Positions 16,755 through 24,668 are shown, counted from the stretch's first letter. The stretch: DNA of 40,833 bases from Akkermansia sp. (GCA_017521145.1 JAFXDR010000169.1:1-40833); one strand, 5' to 3'. Made by a program: numbers and translations. The notes: generated from the letters alone by a model not told the origin.

Positions 16755-17881
16755 TGATGTTCATGAAAGCCACCCTCGTGCTTGGCTGTGGGCTGTTCGC
16801 CTATGTACTGCTGAGCCTGATTCGCCCGCTGCCGCTGCGCTGGTGGTGGAAAGCGCTGCTTTGCCTGCCGCTGGGGGCGGTGGCGTTCAAATTCCAGCTT
16901 CTGTATGGCATCTGGGGCGGCCATTTCTTCCGTCCGGCGGTACCCGTATGGCTGGAGCTGGGGAGCAACTGGCTGTTCATGGCACTGCTGATACTGGTCC
17001 CCTTGCTTCTGGTGCTGGATATAGGGAGGCTTCCTGTGTGGCTCTGCCTGCGCAAGCGCCTGCCGCAGTGGCGCAGGCTGAACAACTGGCTGAATCTGGC
17101 CCTGCTGCTCCTGGTTCTGCTCACCACCGCACGCGGCATGTGGAATGCCTTTGCCCTGCCTGAAGTGCGCGAAATCACCATCCACCTGCCCCAACTGCAA
17201 GCCCCGGTGCGCCTGGCCATGCTCACCGATTTACACGCCGACCGCCACAAACAAGCTCCCTTTTTCCGCGAGGTAGTGGCCCGCACCAATGCGCTGCAGG
17301 CCGATGCCGTGGTGATTACCGGTGATTTTGAAGATGGAGCCCTGAACGAGCTCGCCCCGGCGCTGGCTCCACTGCGCGAGCTGCGCTCCCGCTGGGGCAC
17401 CTTTGCCGTGCATGGCAACCACGATTATTTCAGCAATCATGCTGCCTGGGAACACTACCTGAGCAGCCTGGGCATCCGATTCCTGAACAACGAACACTGC
17501 CTGCCCGGCGGGGGTGCCATTGTGCTGGCAGGCGTGACCGACCCCGCAGCGGTGCGCGATTCCTCCCAGCTACCCAGTGTCAGGAAAGCCCTGGCCGGAG
17601 CCCCGGGCGGCAAGCCCGTCATCCTGCTTTCCCACCAGCCCAGGCTGGTTCCGGCTGCTGTGCGTTACGGAGTGGCGCTGCAACTTTCCGGTCATACCCA
17701 CGGCGGCCACGCCCCGGGGTTACGCCAACTCATTGCCCTCTTCAACGAAGGACTGGCCCAAGGGCTTAACCGAGTCGGGAATACGCAGATCTATATCTCC
17801 AACGGTACCTCCCTGTGGTCAGGCTTCCCGCTGCGCCTCTTCACCCCGGCAGAAATCACCCTCATCCACCTGCTGCCGTAA
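16754..17881 (+). CDS. Membrane-anchored calcineurin-like metallophosphoesterase
   Basis: 375 residues with about four N-terminal membrane helices (within 1-130) and a C-terminal phosphoesterase domain. The metal and active-site motifs are in order: LTDLHAD (DxH), ITGDFEDG (GD), VHGNHDYF (GNHD), LSHQP and SGHTHGG. This is the YkuE/YaeI-like family; some members hydrolyse UDP-diacylglucosamine or GPI-like head groups, but the substrate here is unknown. The ATG overlaps the kinase stop, so it belongs to the kinase operon and could process a membrane lipid or product linked to that signal. Confidence 0.85.
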   Translation: MMFMKATLVLGCGLFAYVLLSLIRPLPLRWWWKALLCLPLGAVAFKFQLLYGIWGGHFFRPAVPVWLELGSNWLFMALLILVPLLLVLDIGRLPVWLCLRKRLPQWRRLNNWLNLALLLLVLLTTARGMWNAFALPEVREITIHLPQLQAPVRLAMLTDLHADRHKQAPFFREVVARTNALQADAVVITGDFEDGALNELAPALAPLRELRSRWGTFAVHGNHDYFSNHAAWEHYLSSLGIRFLNNEHCLPGGGAIVLAGVTDPAAVRDSSQLPSVRKALAGAPGGKPVILLSHQPRLVPAAVRYGVALQLSGHTHGGHAPGLRQLIALFNEGLAQGLNRVGNTQIYISNGTSLWSGFPLRLFTPAEITLIHLLP

Positions 17882-17918
17882 GCTACCCTGCAACCTGATC
17901 ATTCTCTCTGATAACACT

Positions 17919-17951
17919 AAAAAAGCCCCGCCGGGAATCGGCAGGGCTTTT
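17919..17951. terminator. Bidirectional terminator between phosphoesterase and rpsF
   Basis: AAAAGCCC-C-GCCG, loop GGAAT, CGGC-A-GGGCTTTT: a stem with one C/A mismatch, preceded by A's and followed by T's, so it works for both converging genes. Confidence 0.85.
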
Positions 17952-17993
17952 GAAATGTAAAGGAGTATCGCGTACTTAACCGCGGCGGGCGGT

Positions 17994-18272
17994 TTACTTG
18001 GCGCGGTAGTACTGGTAGTGTACGCGCTCGTCGATGGCAAGAGCCTCGCGGGCCGTGCGAATCACGGAGGGCTCAGCGTCGAACTGGAACAGCATGTACT
18101 GACCGTGCGTCAGGTGGTTAGACTCATAAGCGAATTCACGACGACCCACATTCGTGGTGCCGGTCACCTTGGCGCCTGCAGCCTCGAGCTTCTCCGTCAT
18201 GGCGGCGGTCAGCTCATCGAGGGTGGCAGAACCCTTCATGTTCAGAACGATCAGTGCTTCGTACTTTCTCAT
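17994..18272 (-). CDS. rpsF: Ribosomal protein bS6
   Basis: 92 residues, the usual core length, beginning MRKYEALIVLNM and ending with the RVHYQYYRAK strand typical of bS6, which binds bS18 and 16S rRNA in the small-subunit platform. It stands alone; ssb, rpsR and rplI, its usual neighbours, are absent from this locus. No Shine-Dalgarno precedes ATG 18272. Confidence 0.95.
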   Translation of the reverse strand: MRKYEALIVLNMKGSATLDELTAAMTEKLEAAGAKVTGTTNVGRREFAYESNHLTHGQYMLFQFDAEPSVIRTAREALAIDERVHYQYYRAK

Positions 18273-18278
18273 AGCTTT

Positions 18279-18307
18279 TTTAAATGTAAGATCTCTTGCT
18301 TTCGCAA
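18279..18307 (-). promoter_or_regulatory. Possible rpsF promoter
   Basis: Minus strand TTGCGA (18302-18307), 17 bp, TTTAAA (18279-18284), 6 bases to the ATG. Both boxes match consensus at only four of six positions, but spacing equals that of the other promoters here. Confidence 0.4.
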
Positions 18308-18396
18308 ATGCGGTGGCAGATGATGCACCTTTTTTACAAAGAAATCAAGCCTAAAGTGAGATTAAGGCTAAAATTTCTGCTTAAAGAGCCTTAAAT

Positions 18397-19365
18397 TCAG
18401 ATAAGTTTGAGGCGTACGAGGTCCTGAGTATCGATAAGACCCACCGGTTTGCCATCGGAATCGAGCACCACGAGGTCATCGATGCGACGGTCTCGCAGAG
18501 CCTTGACTGCCACAATGGCGAGCTTGTCGGCTTCCACATAGACGGGGTTTTGGGTCATGATGTCGCGCACAGGATTCGTGCCGCAGGAGGGATCCTTCTG
18601 GTAGGCACGGGCAAAGTCGCCATGAGTGAAGACACCGGCCAGAGAGCCGTCCTCATGCACCAGAATGCAGGCACCCACGCGGGCGGTGGACATGGCAATA
18701 ATGCAGTCCATAATGGTGGAGGATTCCGGCAGCTTGGCGAATTCTGTACGCATGATATCACTGATGCGGGTGAGCAGAGCACGCCCCAGGGAGCCACCGG
18801 GATGGCTGCGGGCAAAGTCTTCCTTGGTGAAATTCTGAGCTTCCAGCAGGGCCATGGCCAGGGCATCGCCCATGACCAGCATGGCGGTGGAGGAGGACGT
18901 GGGAGCCAGGTTCAGCGGGTCGGCCTCGCGCTCCACGTGGGTATTGAGCACCACATCAGAAAGCTGGGCAAGCGTGGAGTTGGGCTTGCCGGTCATGCCG
19001 ATGATGGAGATATCGAAGCGCTTCAGGAAAGGCATGAGGGTGAGGAGCTCGGCGGTCTCGCCGGAGTAGGACATAGCGATGCAGGCATCGCCATCCTGCA
19101 CAATACCCAGGTCGCCATGCAGAGCGTTCATGGTATCAAGCACCACGGAGGGAGCCCCGGTGGAAGTGAGGGTGGCAGCAATCTTATCGCCGATAAGGCC
19201 GCTCTTACCCACACCCACAATGATAATCTTGTGGCCGGAGTTAATAGCCTTGCGCATGGCTTCCACTGCTTCATCGAAGGAGTTATCCAGTTCGTCGCCA
19301 ATAATCTTGAGAGCGTCGATTTCGTCCTCGAATACCTTTTTACCGCGAATGATGTGGCTGATCAT
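18397..19365 (-). CDS. kdsD: Arabinose-5-phosphate isomerase (KdsD/KpsF)
   Basis: Converts ribulose-5-phosphate to arabinose-5-phosphate, the first step towards KDO of LPS. The 322-residue protein has an N-terminal SIS domain with GVGKSG (catalytic lysine), MSYSGETAELL and the family ARSHPGGSLGRALL with its histidine. Two CBS domains follow (SDIMRTEFAKL..., VRDIMTQNPVYVE...), the full-length KdsD/KpsF layout. Presence of the gene supports a Gram-negative outer membrane. No convincing Shine-Dalgarno lies upstream. Confidence 0.95.
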   Translation of the reverse strand: MISHIIRGKKVFEDEIDALKIIGDELDNSFDEAVEAMRKAINSGHKIIIVGVGKSGLIGDKIAATLTSTGAPSVVLDTMNALHGDLGIVQDGDACIAMSYSGETAELLTLMPFLKRFDISIIGMTGKPNSTLAQLSDVVLNTHVEREADPLNLAPTSSSTAMLVMGDALAMALLEAQNFTKEDFARSHPGGSLGRALLTRISDIMRTEFAKLPESSTIMDCIIAMSTARVGACILVHEDGSLAGVFTHGDFARAYQKDPSCGTNPVRDIMTQNPVYVEADKLAIVAVKALRDRRIDDLVVLDSDGKPVGLIDTQDLVRLKLI

Positions 19366-19430
19366 AATAGTTAAAAAACTGTTTTAGTGGTCACATTCTA
19401 GCATACACGCGCTATGTCTGCAATAAAAAA

Positions 19431-19455
19431 CCGCCGTGGAGAACCTCCACGGTGG
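19431..19455 (-). terminator. efp terminator
   Basis: On the minus strand an 11-bp GC-rich stem (CCGCCGTGGAG and CTCCACGGTGG, one wobble) with a 3-base loop is followed by six T's (19430-19425). It ends efp ahead of kdsD. Confidence 0.85.
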
Positions 19456-19482
19456 CAGAAAAGAGGATTTTGTGTACAAAAA

Positions 19483-20052
19483 TCAGTTATTCACACGGCC
19501 CAGGTAGGTACCATCTTCCGTTTTCACGGAGATACGCTGACCAGCAGTGATGAACAGGGGCACCTGCACCACGAGGCCCGTGGTCATGGTAGCACTCTTG
19601 TACACGTTATTGGCAGAGTTGCCCTTCACGCCTTCGGGAGCCTCGGCCACTTCCATGGTGATAGCGGCGGGCAGCTCAATGGAGCACACGATTTCATCAG
19701 TAAAGAGCAGCACATACACATTACCCTCGATGAGGTAATCCTTCACGGGTTCCACGATATCCTCGCCCACGCATACATCCTCGTAGGTCTCGGTGTTCAG
19801 GAAGTGGTAGCCCATGCCGTCCACGTAGGAGAATTCCATCTCCTCGCGGCTGAGCATCACGCCTTCAAGGAAGTCGTTGGAGGTAAGGCGCAGATTGTAG
19901 TCTTTGCCGGTTGCGATGCTGCGGATGGTCATCTGCACGTAGGAGGCCATGCGGGGGGGAGTCTTGAGCTGGCTCTCACGCACAACGCAGATATCGCCGT
20001 TGTAGTTCACGGCGTGACCTTTGCGAAGCTGAATAACGGGAACTTTTGCCAT
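19483..20052 (-). CDS. efp: Elongation factor P (arginine at the modification-site position)
   Basis: 189 residues with three OB/KOW-type beta domains: N-terminal VIQLRKGHAVNYNG, middle SYVDGMGYHFLNTETYEDV and C-terminal TTGLVVQVPLFITAGQRISV. It relieves ribosome stalling at polyproline. The tip of the first domain reads LKTPPRMASY, placing Arg34 where the E. coli protein has beta-lysylated Lys34. Arginine-type EF-P is rhamnosylated by EarP in other bacteria, while EfpL/YeiP-type relatives also carry Arg; which applies here is unknown as no modification gene is in the window. It has its own promoter and terminator. Confidence 0.93.
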   Translation of the reverse strand: MAKVPVIQLRKGHAVNYNGDICVVRESQLKTPPRMASYVQMTIRSIATGKDYNLRLTSNDFLEGVMLSREEMEFSYVDGMGYHFLNTETYEDVCVGEDIVEPVKDYLIEGNVYVLLFTDEIVCSIELPAAITMEVAEAPEGVKGNSANNVYKSATMTTGLVVQVPLFITAGQRISVKTEDGTYLGRVNN

Positions 20053-20061
20053 AACGCGCGG

Positions 20062-20090
20062 AGATTAGCAGACCGCCCCCTGATAGTCAA
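20062..20090 (-). promoter_or_regulatory. efp promoter
   Basis: Minus strand TTGACT (20085-20090), 17 bp, TAATCT (20062-20067), 9 bases to ATG 20052. Predicted leader of only 2-3 bases. Confidence 0.7.
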
Positions 20091-20138
20091 GCTTTTTCTC
20101 TCAGAAAGCACGCACGCCTTTTCTGAATCACAGATTGC

Positions 20139-20156
20139 ACGGGCACACCTGCCCGC
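20139..20156. other. Small GC hairpin after the release-factor-like gene
   Basis: CGGGCA-CACC-TGCCCG (20140-20155), with no T-run in the minus direction. It may be a weak terminator of the gene ending at 20181. Confidence 0.3.
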
Positions 20157-20180
20157 CTTTCTCTTAGTTACAGGACTTTT

Positions 20181-20537
20181 TCATGGTTCCATCTTGCGCT
20201 GGGTGATGCTGCAGGAGCGGGGCTGGCCGCCGCGTTTGCGGGCGCGTTTGAGCTCCAGCTGGCGTGGACTGGGAGCTCCGTTGATGCGGTGATCCAGTTC
20301 TTCACAGAGCGTGCGGCGGGCCAGGTAACGATTGATTTCCCGCTCCCGCTCACAGTGGCAGCGGATGACAATGCCGCTGGGCACATGGGTCAGATACACG
20401 CAATTATTCGTCTTGTTCACCTTCTGCCCGCCCTTGCCGCTGCCGCGCACAAACTTCTCCTCCAGGTCATTCCTGTGCACGCCAAGGCGCAACATCATCT
20501 CCTGGAGCTTCTGTAATTTTTCGGGAGAAACCGGCAT
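20181..20537 (-). CDS. Small peptide-chain-release-factor-like protein with GGQ motif
   Basis: 118 residues with GSGKGGQKVNKTNNCVYL, the peptidyl-tRNA hydrolysis loop of class I release factors, and a basic tail (RARKRGGQPRS). Codon-recognition domains are missing. Such stand-alone GGQ proteins (ArfB/YaeJ, MTRFR/C12orf65-like) rescue stalled ribosomes; the short N-terminus fits the latter group better. Start ATG 20537 is 6 bases after a TAGGAT box. The gene stands alone near efp, which also acts on stalled ribosomes. Confidence 0.85.
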   Translation of the reverse strand: MPVSPEKLQKLQEMMLRLGVHRNDLEEKFVRGSGKGGQKVNKTNNCVYLTHVPSGIVIRCHCEREREINRYLARRTLCEELDHRINGAPSPRQLELKRARKRGGQPRSCSITQRKMEP

Positions 20538-20543
20538 GGCTGT

Positions 20544-20572
20544 ATCCTAGGCAAAGAAGATGCGGGAAGCAA
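20544..20572 (-). promoter_or_regulatory. Promoter of the release-factor-like gene
   Basis: Minus strand TTGCTT (20567-20572), 17 bp, TAGGAT (20544-20549), 6 bases to the ATG; leaderless. Confidence 0.65.
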
Positions 20573-20612
20573 GATAAATTTCTGACCAACAGTCCCCACT
20601 GAAATAAATACA

Positions 20613-20641
20613 TTGAAAAACGCCAGCATAACTGGTATCAT
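20613..20641 (+). promoter_or_regulatory. Promoter of the secreted protein gene at 20664
   Basis: TTGAAA (20613-20618), 17 bp, TATCAT (20636-20641), 22 bases to ATG 20664, giving a leader of about 15 bases. Confidence 0.6.
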
Positions 20642-20663
20642 CCAGCAGTCATCGGGATAAATT

Positions 20664-21641
20664 ATGAACCCACTCACTAACCATACTCTGATTCTCTCTA
20701 TACTGGCAGCCAGTGTGCTGAACCTGGCAGTTCCGGCACAGGCGGCGCCCTGGGATAAATTGAAGAACGCCATCTCTGAAAAAATTTCTAAAAAGGAGAC
20801 TGATTTAACCAAGGAGGAACTCTGGGTTCAACGTGAGTTGAAAGAGTTTGCGGCGCTCAATTCCATGTACACCAAATCCGGCAACGCCGAAGCTCATGAA
20901 AAAGCACAAGAACGCACAGAAACGCTCATCCGCCAGCTCAGAGGCGTATACACTTTCATCAAAACAAAAAAGGAAAAGAATTCCCGGAAAAAGAAGCAGG
21001 AAGTAACACTGGAAAGTCTGAAGCCATACCATGTGGCCCACCAGGCCCAACGCATGGAAATTTACAAGAATTTCCTGCGTGCCAGCCGGAAGTTCATCAA
21101 AAAATCCCGAACCGACATGATGAGGGTTCAGCCCATCAGCTGCATCCTCAGAACCCACCTCTACACCGATTTCGACAAAGCCCCGGCCCGCGCCATCACC
21201 AAAGCGGAAGCCTTGAAGATATGGGGGCAGAAAGAAGTGAACGACCTGGATCGCCTGCTGGATTTCTATCCGGATTGCAAGGATGAGGGTGTATTAATTG
21301 AGGCCCTGGCCCTCACGGAACGCATTCTGGATTCCTACGCCCCCATGTACCCGGAAATCCAGAAATTGATTCCCTACCGCACCTACGATTCTGTGAAAAA
21401 CGTTTTCGGAGTGGAGCTGGAAACGAAAGATTTGGCAAGCGCTCATGAAAATTTAAAAAGCTCCAGAGCCGCGTTGTACAGGAAATTCCTGGAGAACAAG
21501 AATATATTCAATCGCTATGCTCCCATGTATGCCGATTACCTGAAGGCCATTGAAATCATTCTGGTGACCCACCAGGAGGATGTGGCGGCAGCGGAACGTG
21601 GCAAATTCACACGCCAGCGAGCCCAGCGCTTTGGTATATAA
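20664..21641 (+). CDS. Secreted helical protein of unknown function
   Basis: 325 residues that I do not recognise. A signal peptide is clear (hydrophobic 8-25, cleavage near AQA-APW). The mature part is very rich in Lys, Glu and Arg and predicted helical. It holds an internal duplication: LESLKPYHVAHQAQR-EIYKNFLRASRKF and LASAHENLKSSR-ALYRKFLENKNIF. The same pattern occurs in the next gene, 96 bases downstream, so the two are paralogues. No cysteine pairs, lipobox or enzyme motif is seen. A periplasmic or surface structural role is possible. Confidence 0.75.
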   Translation: MNPLTNHTLILSILAASVLNLAVPAQAAPWDKLKNAISEKISKKETDLTKEELWVQRELKEFAALNSMYTKSGNAEAHEKAQERTETLIRQLRGVYTFIKTKKEKNSRKKKQEVTLESLKPYHVAHQAQRMEIYKNFLRASRKFIKKSRTDMMRVQPISCILRTHLYTDFDKAPARAITKAEALKIWGQKEVNDLDRLLDFYPDCKDEGVLIEALALTERILDSYAPMYPEIQKLIPYRTYDSVKNVFGVELETKDLASAHENLKSSRAALYRKFLENKNIFNRYAPMYADYLKAIEIILVTHQEDVAAAERGKFTRQRAQRFGI

Positions 21642-21737
21642 TCAATGAAATAAAAGTCTATACAGCCATCCTATCCAGGCCTCCAGTAACAGCAGTCTAA
21701 AGAATAATCCTCACCATCTCAACTATTCTGTTCAGTC

Positions 21738-22328
21738 ATGACCATCTTCACCCACCATCTCAACCTGAATCTGCTCCTGTGCATCGGGCTATTCCTCCTT
21801 GTCCCCGTTCAAGCCAGTGAGGATAAAGCCGCAGAGGATCCGGAAAAAGCAGCCCTGGAATTAAAGAAGAAAAAGGAAAATGCCGTGAAGAAGTTTGCCA
21901 ACGAAGAACTCAAGGATTTCCAACGTCTCGTCACACTTCTCAGAGGATTCCGCAACAAAAACGATGTCGAGAAGCTCGACAAGGCATCCCGCAAGATTGA
22001 ACAGAAGTACAAACCGCTATACGGCAGCAGCGGCTACGGTAATTCGTATGAAGGCGGCTCCATCAAATATGAAGGATTTGATATTACTCTTGCAGATCTA
22101 GAGCCTGCACACCGCAGAATGGCAGCCAAGCGGCGATCCCTGTACAAGAAATATCTGGAAGCTCACCGGCATTTTCGCATCAAGAAGTACGATGTCGGCA
22201 CATACGAGGATTTCTCCTCCATCACGGATGCAACATACTGGGCACGTCGCGTACTGACGATTCACCAGACTGAAGAAGCCCAGCACGAATACAAAAAATA
22301 CAGAAAGCGCCACGGCTTTTATTATTGA
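21738..22328 (+). CDS. Secreted helical protein, paralogue of the preceding gene
   Basis: 196 residues with a signal peptide (LLLCIGLFLLVPVQA) followed by a charged stretch. FANEELKDFQRLVTLLRGF matches VQRELKEFAALNSMY of the neighbour, and ITLADLEPAHRRMAAKRRSLYKKYLEAHRHF matches its VTLESLKPYHVAHQAQR region. The closing DATYWARRVLTIHQTEEAQ also matches the neighbour's IEIILVTHQEDVAA. It carries one copy of the repeat where the neighbour has two. A TATTCT box lies 8 bases before the ATG but no -35 is evident. Function unknown. Confidence 0.75.
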   Translation: MTIFTHHLNLNLLLCIGLFLLVPVQASEDKAAEDPEKAALELKKKKENAVKKFANEELKDFQRLVTLLRGFRNKNDVEKLDKASRKIEQKYKPLYGSSGYGNSYEGGSIKYEGFDITLADLEPAHRRMAAKRRSLYKKYLEAHRHFRIKKYDVGTYEDFSSITDATYWARRVLTIHQTEEAQHEYKKYRKRHGFYY

Positions 22329-22372
22329 TACACCCTGCAACTGGCAGCACCCTGAATTTTAGTAGAAATTTC

Positions 22373-22401
22373 TTGACATTGCATGCATGTAGGGCTAAGC
22401 T
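22373..22401 (+). promoter_or_regulatory. Promoter of the glycosyltransferase cluster
   Basis: TTGACA (22373-22378), 17 bp, TAAGCT (22396-22401), 9 bases to ATG 22411. The -35 is perfect, the -10 poor. Confidence 0.5.
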
Positions 22402-22410
22402 TCAGATACC

Positions 22411-23181
22411 ATGAGTCAAGATGCAACCTGCAACGTCATCTGCCTGAAGTGGGGTACCCGCTATCCCGCCTCGTACACGAATACCCTTTACCGTTCTGTA
22501 AAAAAACACCTTCATCGGCCCTTCCGTTTTGTCTGTGTAACAGACGATCCTACCGGACTTGATGAAGGCATTGATGCTCAGCCATTCCCCCCCAATCCTG
22601 GCTACGCCCGGGCAAAGGACTGGCCAGGTATTTTCTCCAAGCTCGCCATCACTCAGGATGGTTTTGCTGATTTGAAAGGCCCCACTCTTTTCCTGGATGT
22701 CGATGTAGTCATCATGGATGATATTGACTGCTTCTTTGATTACAAGCCGGGAGAGAACTGCATCATCCACAACTGGATTGAATGGCATAAGACCATTTTC
22801 CGCAAGCGCCCCAACATCGGCAACTCCTCTATCTTCCGTTTCGAAGCAGGCAAATCCGGTTACATCTACGAAACCTTTATCAAGGAATTCGACCGCGCAC
22901 ATGACAAGAGCCAGTTCCCGACAGAACAGGCTTTCCTCACCTATGCCATGGTCAAGGTCAACTGGTGGCCGTATGATTGGGCTCAGAGTTACAAGCGCTG
23001 CTGCCGCCCTATCTTCCCGCTCAACCTGTTCGTAGCCCCCAAACCGCCGAAAACCAGGATTCTGGTATTCCACGGCAACCCGGATCCGGACCAGGCAGTT
23101 GTCGGGTTCGATGACGGCAAGGCACACCACAAGGTGCTCCCCGCACCTTGGATAGAAGATTACTGGAAGCTTGATAATTAA
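22411..23181 (+). CDS. Putative glycosyltransferase (DxD type)
   Basis: 256 residues without signal or membrane helix. FLDVDVVIMDDID carries the DxD metal and nucleotide-sugar motif (Asp96, Asp98) of GT-A fold enzymes; NSSIFRFEAGKSGYI and LVFHGNPDPD resemble later blocks of GT8-like proteins. It likely adds a sugar to LPS, capsule or a surface glycan; donor and acceptor are unknown. It heads a run with a GT25 enzyme (4 bases downstream) and a YrbL-like protein, probably one operon. Confidence 0.7.
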   Translation: MSQDATCNVICLKWGTRYPASYTNTLYRSVKKHLHRPFRFVCVTDDPTGLDEGIDAQPFPPNPGYARAKDWPGIFSKLAITQDGFADLKGPTLFLDVDVVIMDDIDCFFDYKPGENCIIHNWIEWHKTIFRKRPNIGNSSIFRFEAGKSGYIYETFIKEFDRAHDKSQFPTEQAFLTYAMVKVNWWPYDWAQSYKRCCRPIFPLNLFVAPKPPKTRILVFHGNPDPDQAVVGFDDGKAHHKVLPAPWIEDYWKLDN

Positions 23182-23185
23182 AGGC

Positions 23186-23986
23186 ATGGATAATCCCAAC
23201 ATCCTCTATCTCGCCATCAACCTGCCGTGGTCTACAGAACGCAGGGAACATATGGCGCAGCAAGCAGCCGAACACGGCATCGATATCCAGATTATCGAAG
23301 CTGTAGCTGGTGCCACGCTTACTGATGAGCAGAAGGCCATGTACGACAGCCGCAAACGCGAATCGATGTATGTGCGGCACTTGACTCCGAATGAGCAGGC
23401 TTGCGTACACAGTCATCGCAAAGCGCTTCAGACATTCCTTGCCTCATCGGCAGATTACGGGGTTGTGCTGGAAGACGACTCCACGCTGGAGAATGGATTC
23501 GTGCAGGGGCTGATGTATCTGATAAAGGAGATTCCCGGCTGGGAATGTTGTAAGCTGTACACGGAACCCTCCAAACTCTATCCTCTTTGCCCCCCGATTC
23601 CCAATGCCCCTGTTCAGCCGGTTATGCCAAAGAAGATTCCGTGGGGCTCGGTAGCCTACATCTATTCCCGATCAGCCGCGGAAAAGATTATGGCACGTTT
23701 TAACACATTCTGGCTGGGAGCAGATACTCAGCTGGTGGAGATGATGTTTGCAGCAAAGGTTGCGCTTATCGGCATCACACCCAACCTGGTCGGAACCCTG
23801 TATGCTCACAATGAACAGAGTGATATTGATGCAGATGTCAAGCGCACCAAGACACCAGCCCACTATCTGAAGCGCTCTGCATGGCAATACCTCAAATACC
23901 GGGCAAGTGTTGTGAAGAGGGCTATCGGCAAATGGCGCGCCCGAGTGCGCATGCAGAGGATTTTCTCTAAGACATTGGCCAAATAA
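23186..23986 (+). CDS. GT25-family (LPS biosynthesis) glycosyltransferase
   Basis: 266 residues from ATG 23186; a TTG 15 bases upstream overlaps the previous gene and is less likely. The family pattern is clear: YLAINLPWSTERREHM at the N-terminus, ACVHSHRKALQ and VVLEDD (95-98), as in LpsA/LgtB-type galactosyl- and glucosyltransferases of LPS outer core. WGSVAYIYSRSAAEKIM is the later family block. The basic C-terminus (KRAIGKWRARVRMQ) may bind the inner membrane. Downstream of the first glycosyltransferase by 4 bases. Confidence 0.85.
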   Translation: MDNPNILYLAINLPWSTERREHMAQQAAEHGIDIQIIEAVAGATLTDEQKAMYDSRKRESMYVRHLTPNEQACVHSHRKALQTFLASSADYGVVLEDDSTLENGFVQGLMYLIKEIPGWECCKLYTEPSKLYPLCPPIPNAPVQPVMPKKIPWGSVAYIYSRSAAEKIMARFNTFWLGADTQLVEMMFAAKVALIGITPNLVGTLYAHNEQSDIDADVKRTKTPAHYLKRSAWQYLKYRASVVKRAIGKWRARVRMQRIFSKTLAK

Positions 23987-24009
23987 CACATTATTAAGAA
24001 TTTCTCATC

Positions 24010-24582
24010 ATGCTGAAACTTGAACGAATCATCAATATGGGAGCCAGACGGCTCTGTCTTTATCACCCGGAGAATCCCACAAAATGCGTAAAAGTTGCCA
24101 TGCACTACAAGAACGTGTGGCAACTGAAAAACGAACTCCTTGGTTATAAAAAGACGAAAGATCTTCTCAAGGATTATCTCCCGGAATATGAGGAAGAACT
24201 GGTTGAGACAAATCTTGGACCTGGATTAGTCTGCGAACTGGTCTGTAACGATGACGGAACCGTCTCACGCTGGCTGGTAGACAATCTGAGGAACAAAAGC
24301 ATCAGTCAGGACATCGTAGATCAAATCAAACGATACGCAGATATTGTTATTTCCAACAACATTCCGCTCTACGACCCGAATCCCTGCAATTTCCTGGTTC
24401 AAATCAAGAACGGGAAAGAACGGATCGTCTTTTCAGACATGAAAAGCTACAATGATTACAAACCCTGGGTGTACCTCCACCTCGAGAAAGTAATACCTGC
24501 GCTCAATCGAAGAATCCTTAAACGGAGGCTTGCAAAACTTCTCGCAACAGTCGAACGCGTTTACCAGACAAGTAATAAGTAG
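24010..24582 (+). CDS. YrbL-like kinase-fold protein
   Basis: 190 residues. The N-terminal RRLCLYHPENPTKCVKVAMH matches the YrbL family (RKCYAHPEDAQRCIKI in E. coli), where the lysine stands in the kinase-like nucleotide-binding strand. YADIVISNNIPLYDPNPCNFLV is in the position of the catalytic loop and IVFSDMKSY of the metal-binding loop, both altered from a true kinase. YrbL-like proteins are often found with sugar transferases, as here, 23 bases after the GT25 gene. Base composition is AT-rich (22 G+C of 60 in 24301-24360), suggesting transfer. Substrate unknown; it may phosphorylate a glycan or lipid. Confidence 0.7.
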   Translation: MLKLERIINMGARRLCLYHPENPTKCVKVAMHYKNVWQLKNELLGYKKTKDLLKDYLPEYEEELVETNLGPGLVCELVCNDDGTVSRWLVDNLRNKSISQDIVDQIKRYADIVISNNIPLYDPNPCNFLVQIKNGKERIVFSDMKSYNDYKPWVYLHLEKVIPALNRRILKRRLAKLLATVERVYQTSNK

Positions 24583-24606
24583 ACGCAGACTTCAAGTTTT
24601 CCTTAA

Positions 24607-24657
24607 GATAGAAAGCAGAAGCCGGTGGGTCACCCCCACCGGCTTCTGCTTTCTATC
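24607..24657. terminator. Long perfect hairpin between converging genes
   Basis: A 23-bp perfect stem (24607-24629 with 24635-24657) and loop TCACC sit between the YrbL-like gene and the SurA-like gene, which converge. A T-tract is nearly absent on both sides. It probably terminates both transcripts or blocks 3' degradation. Confidence 0.75.
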
Positions 24658-24668
24658 CTTACACCACG

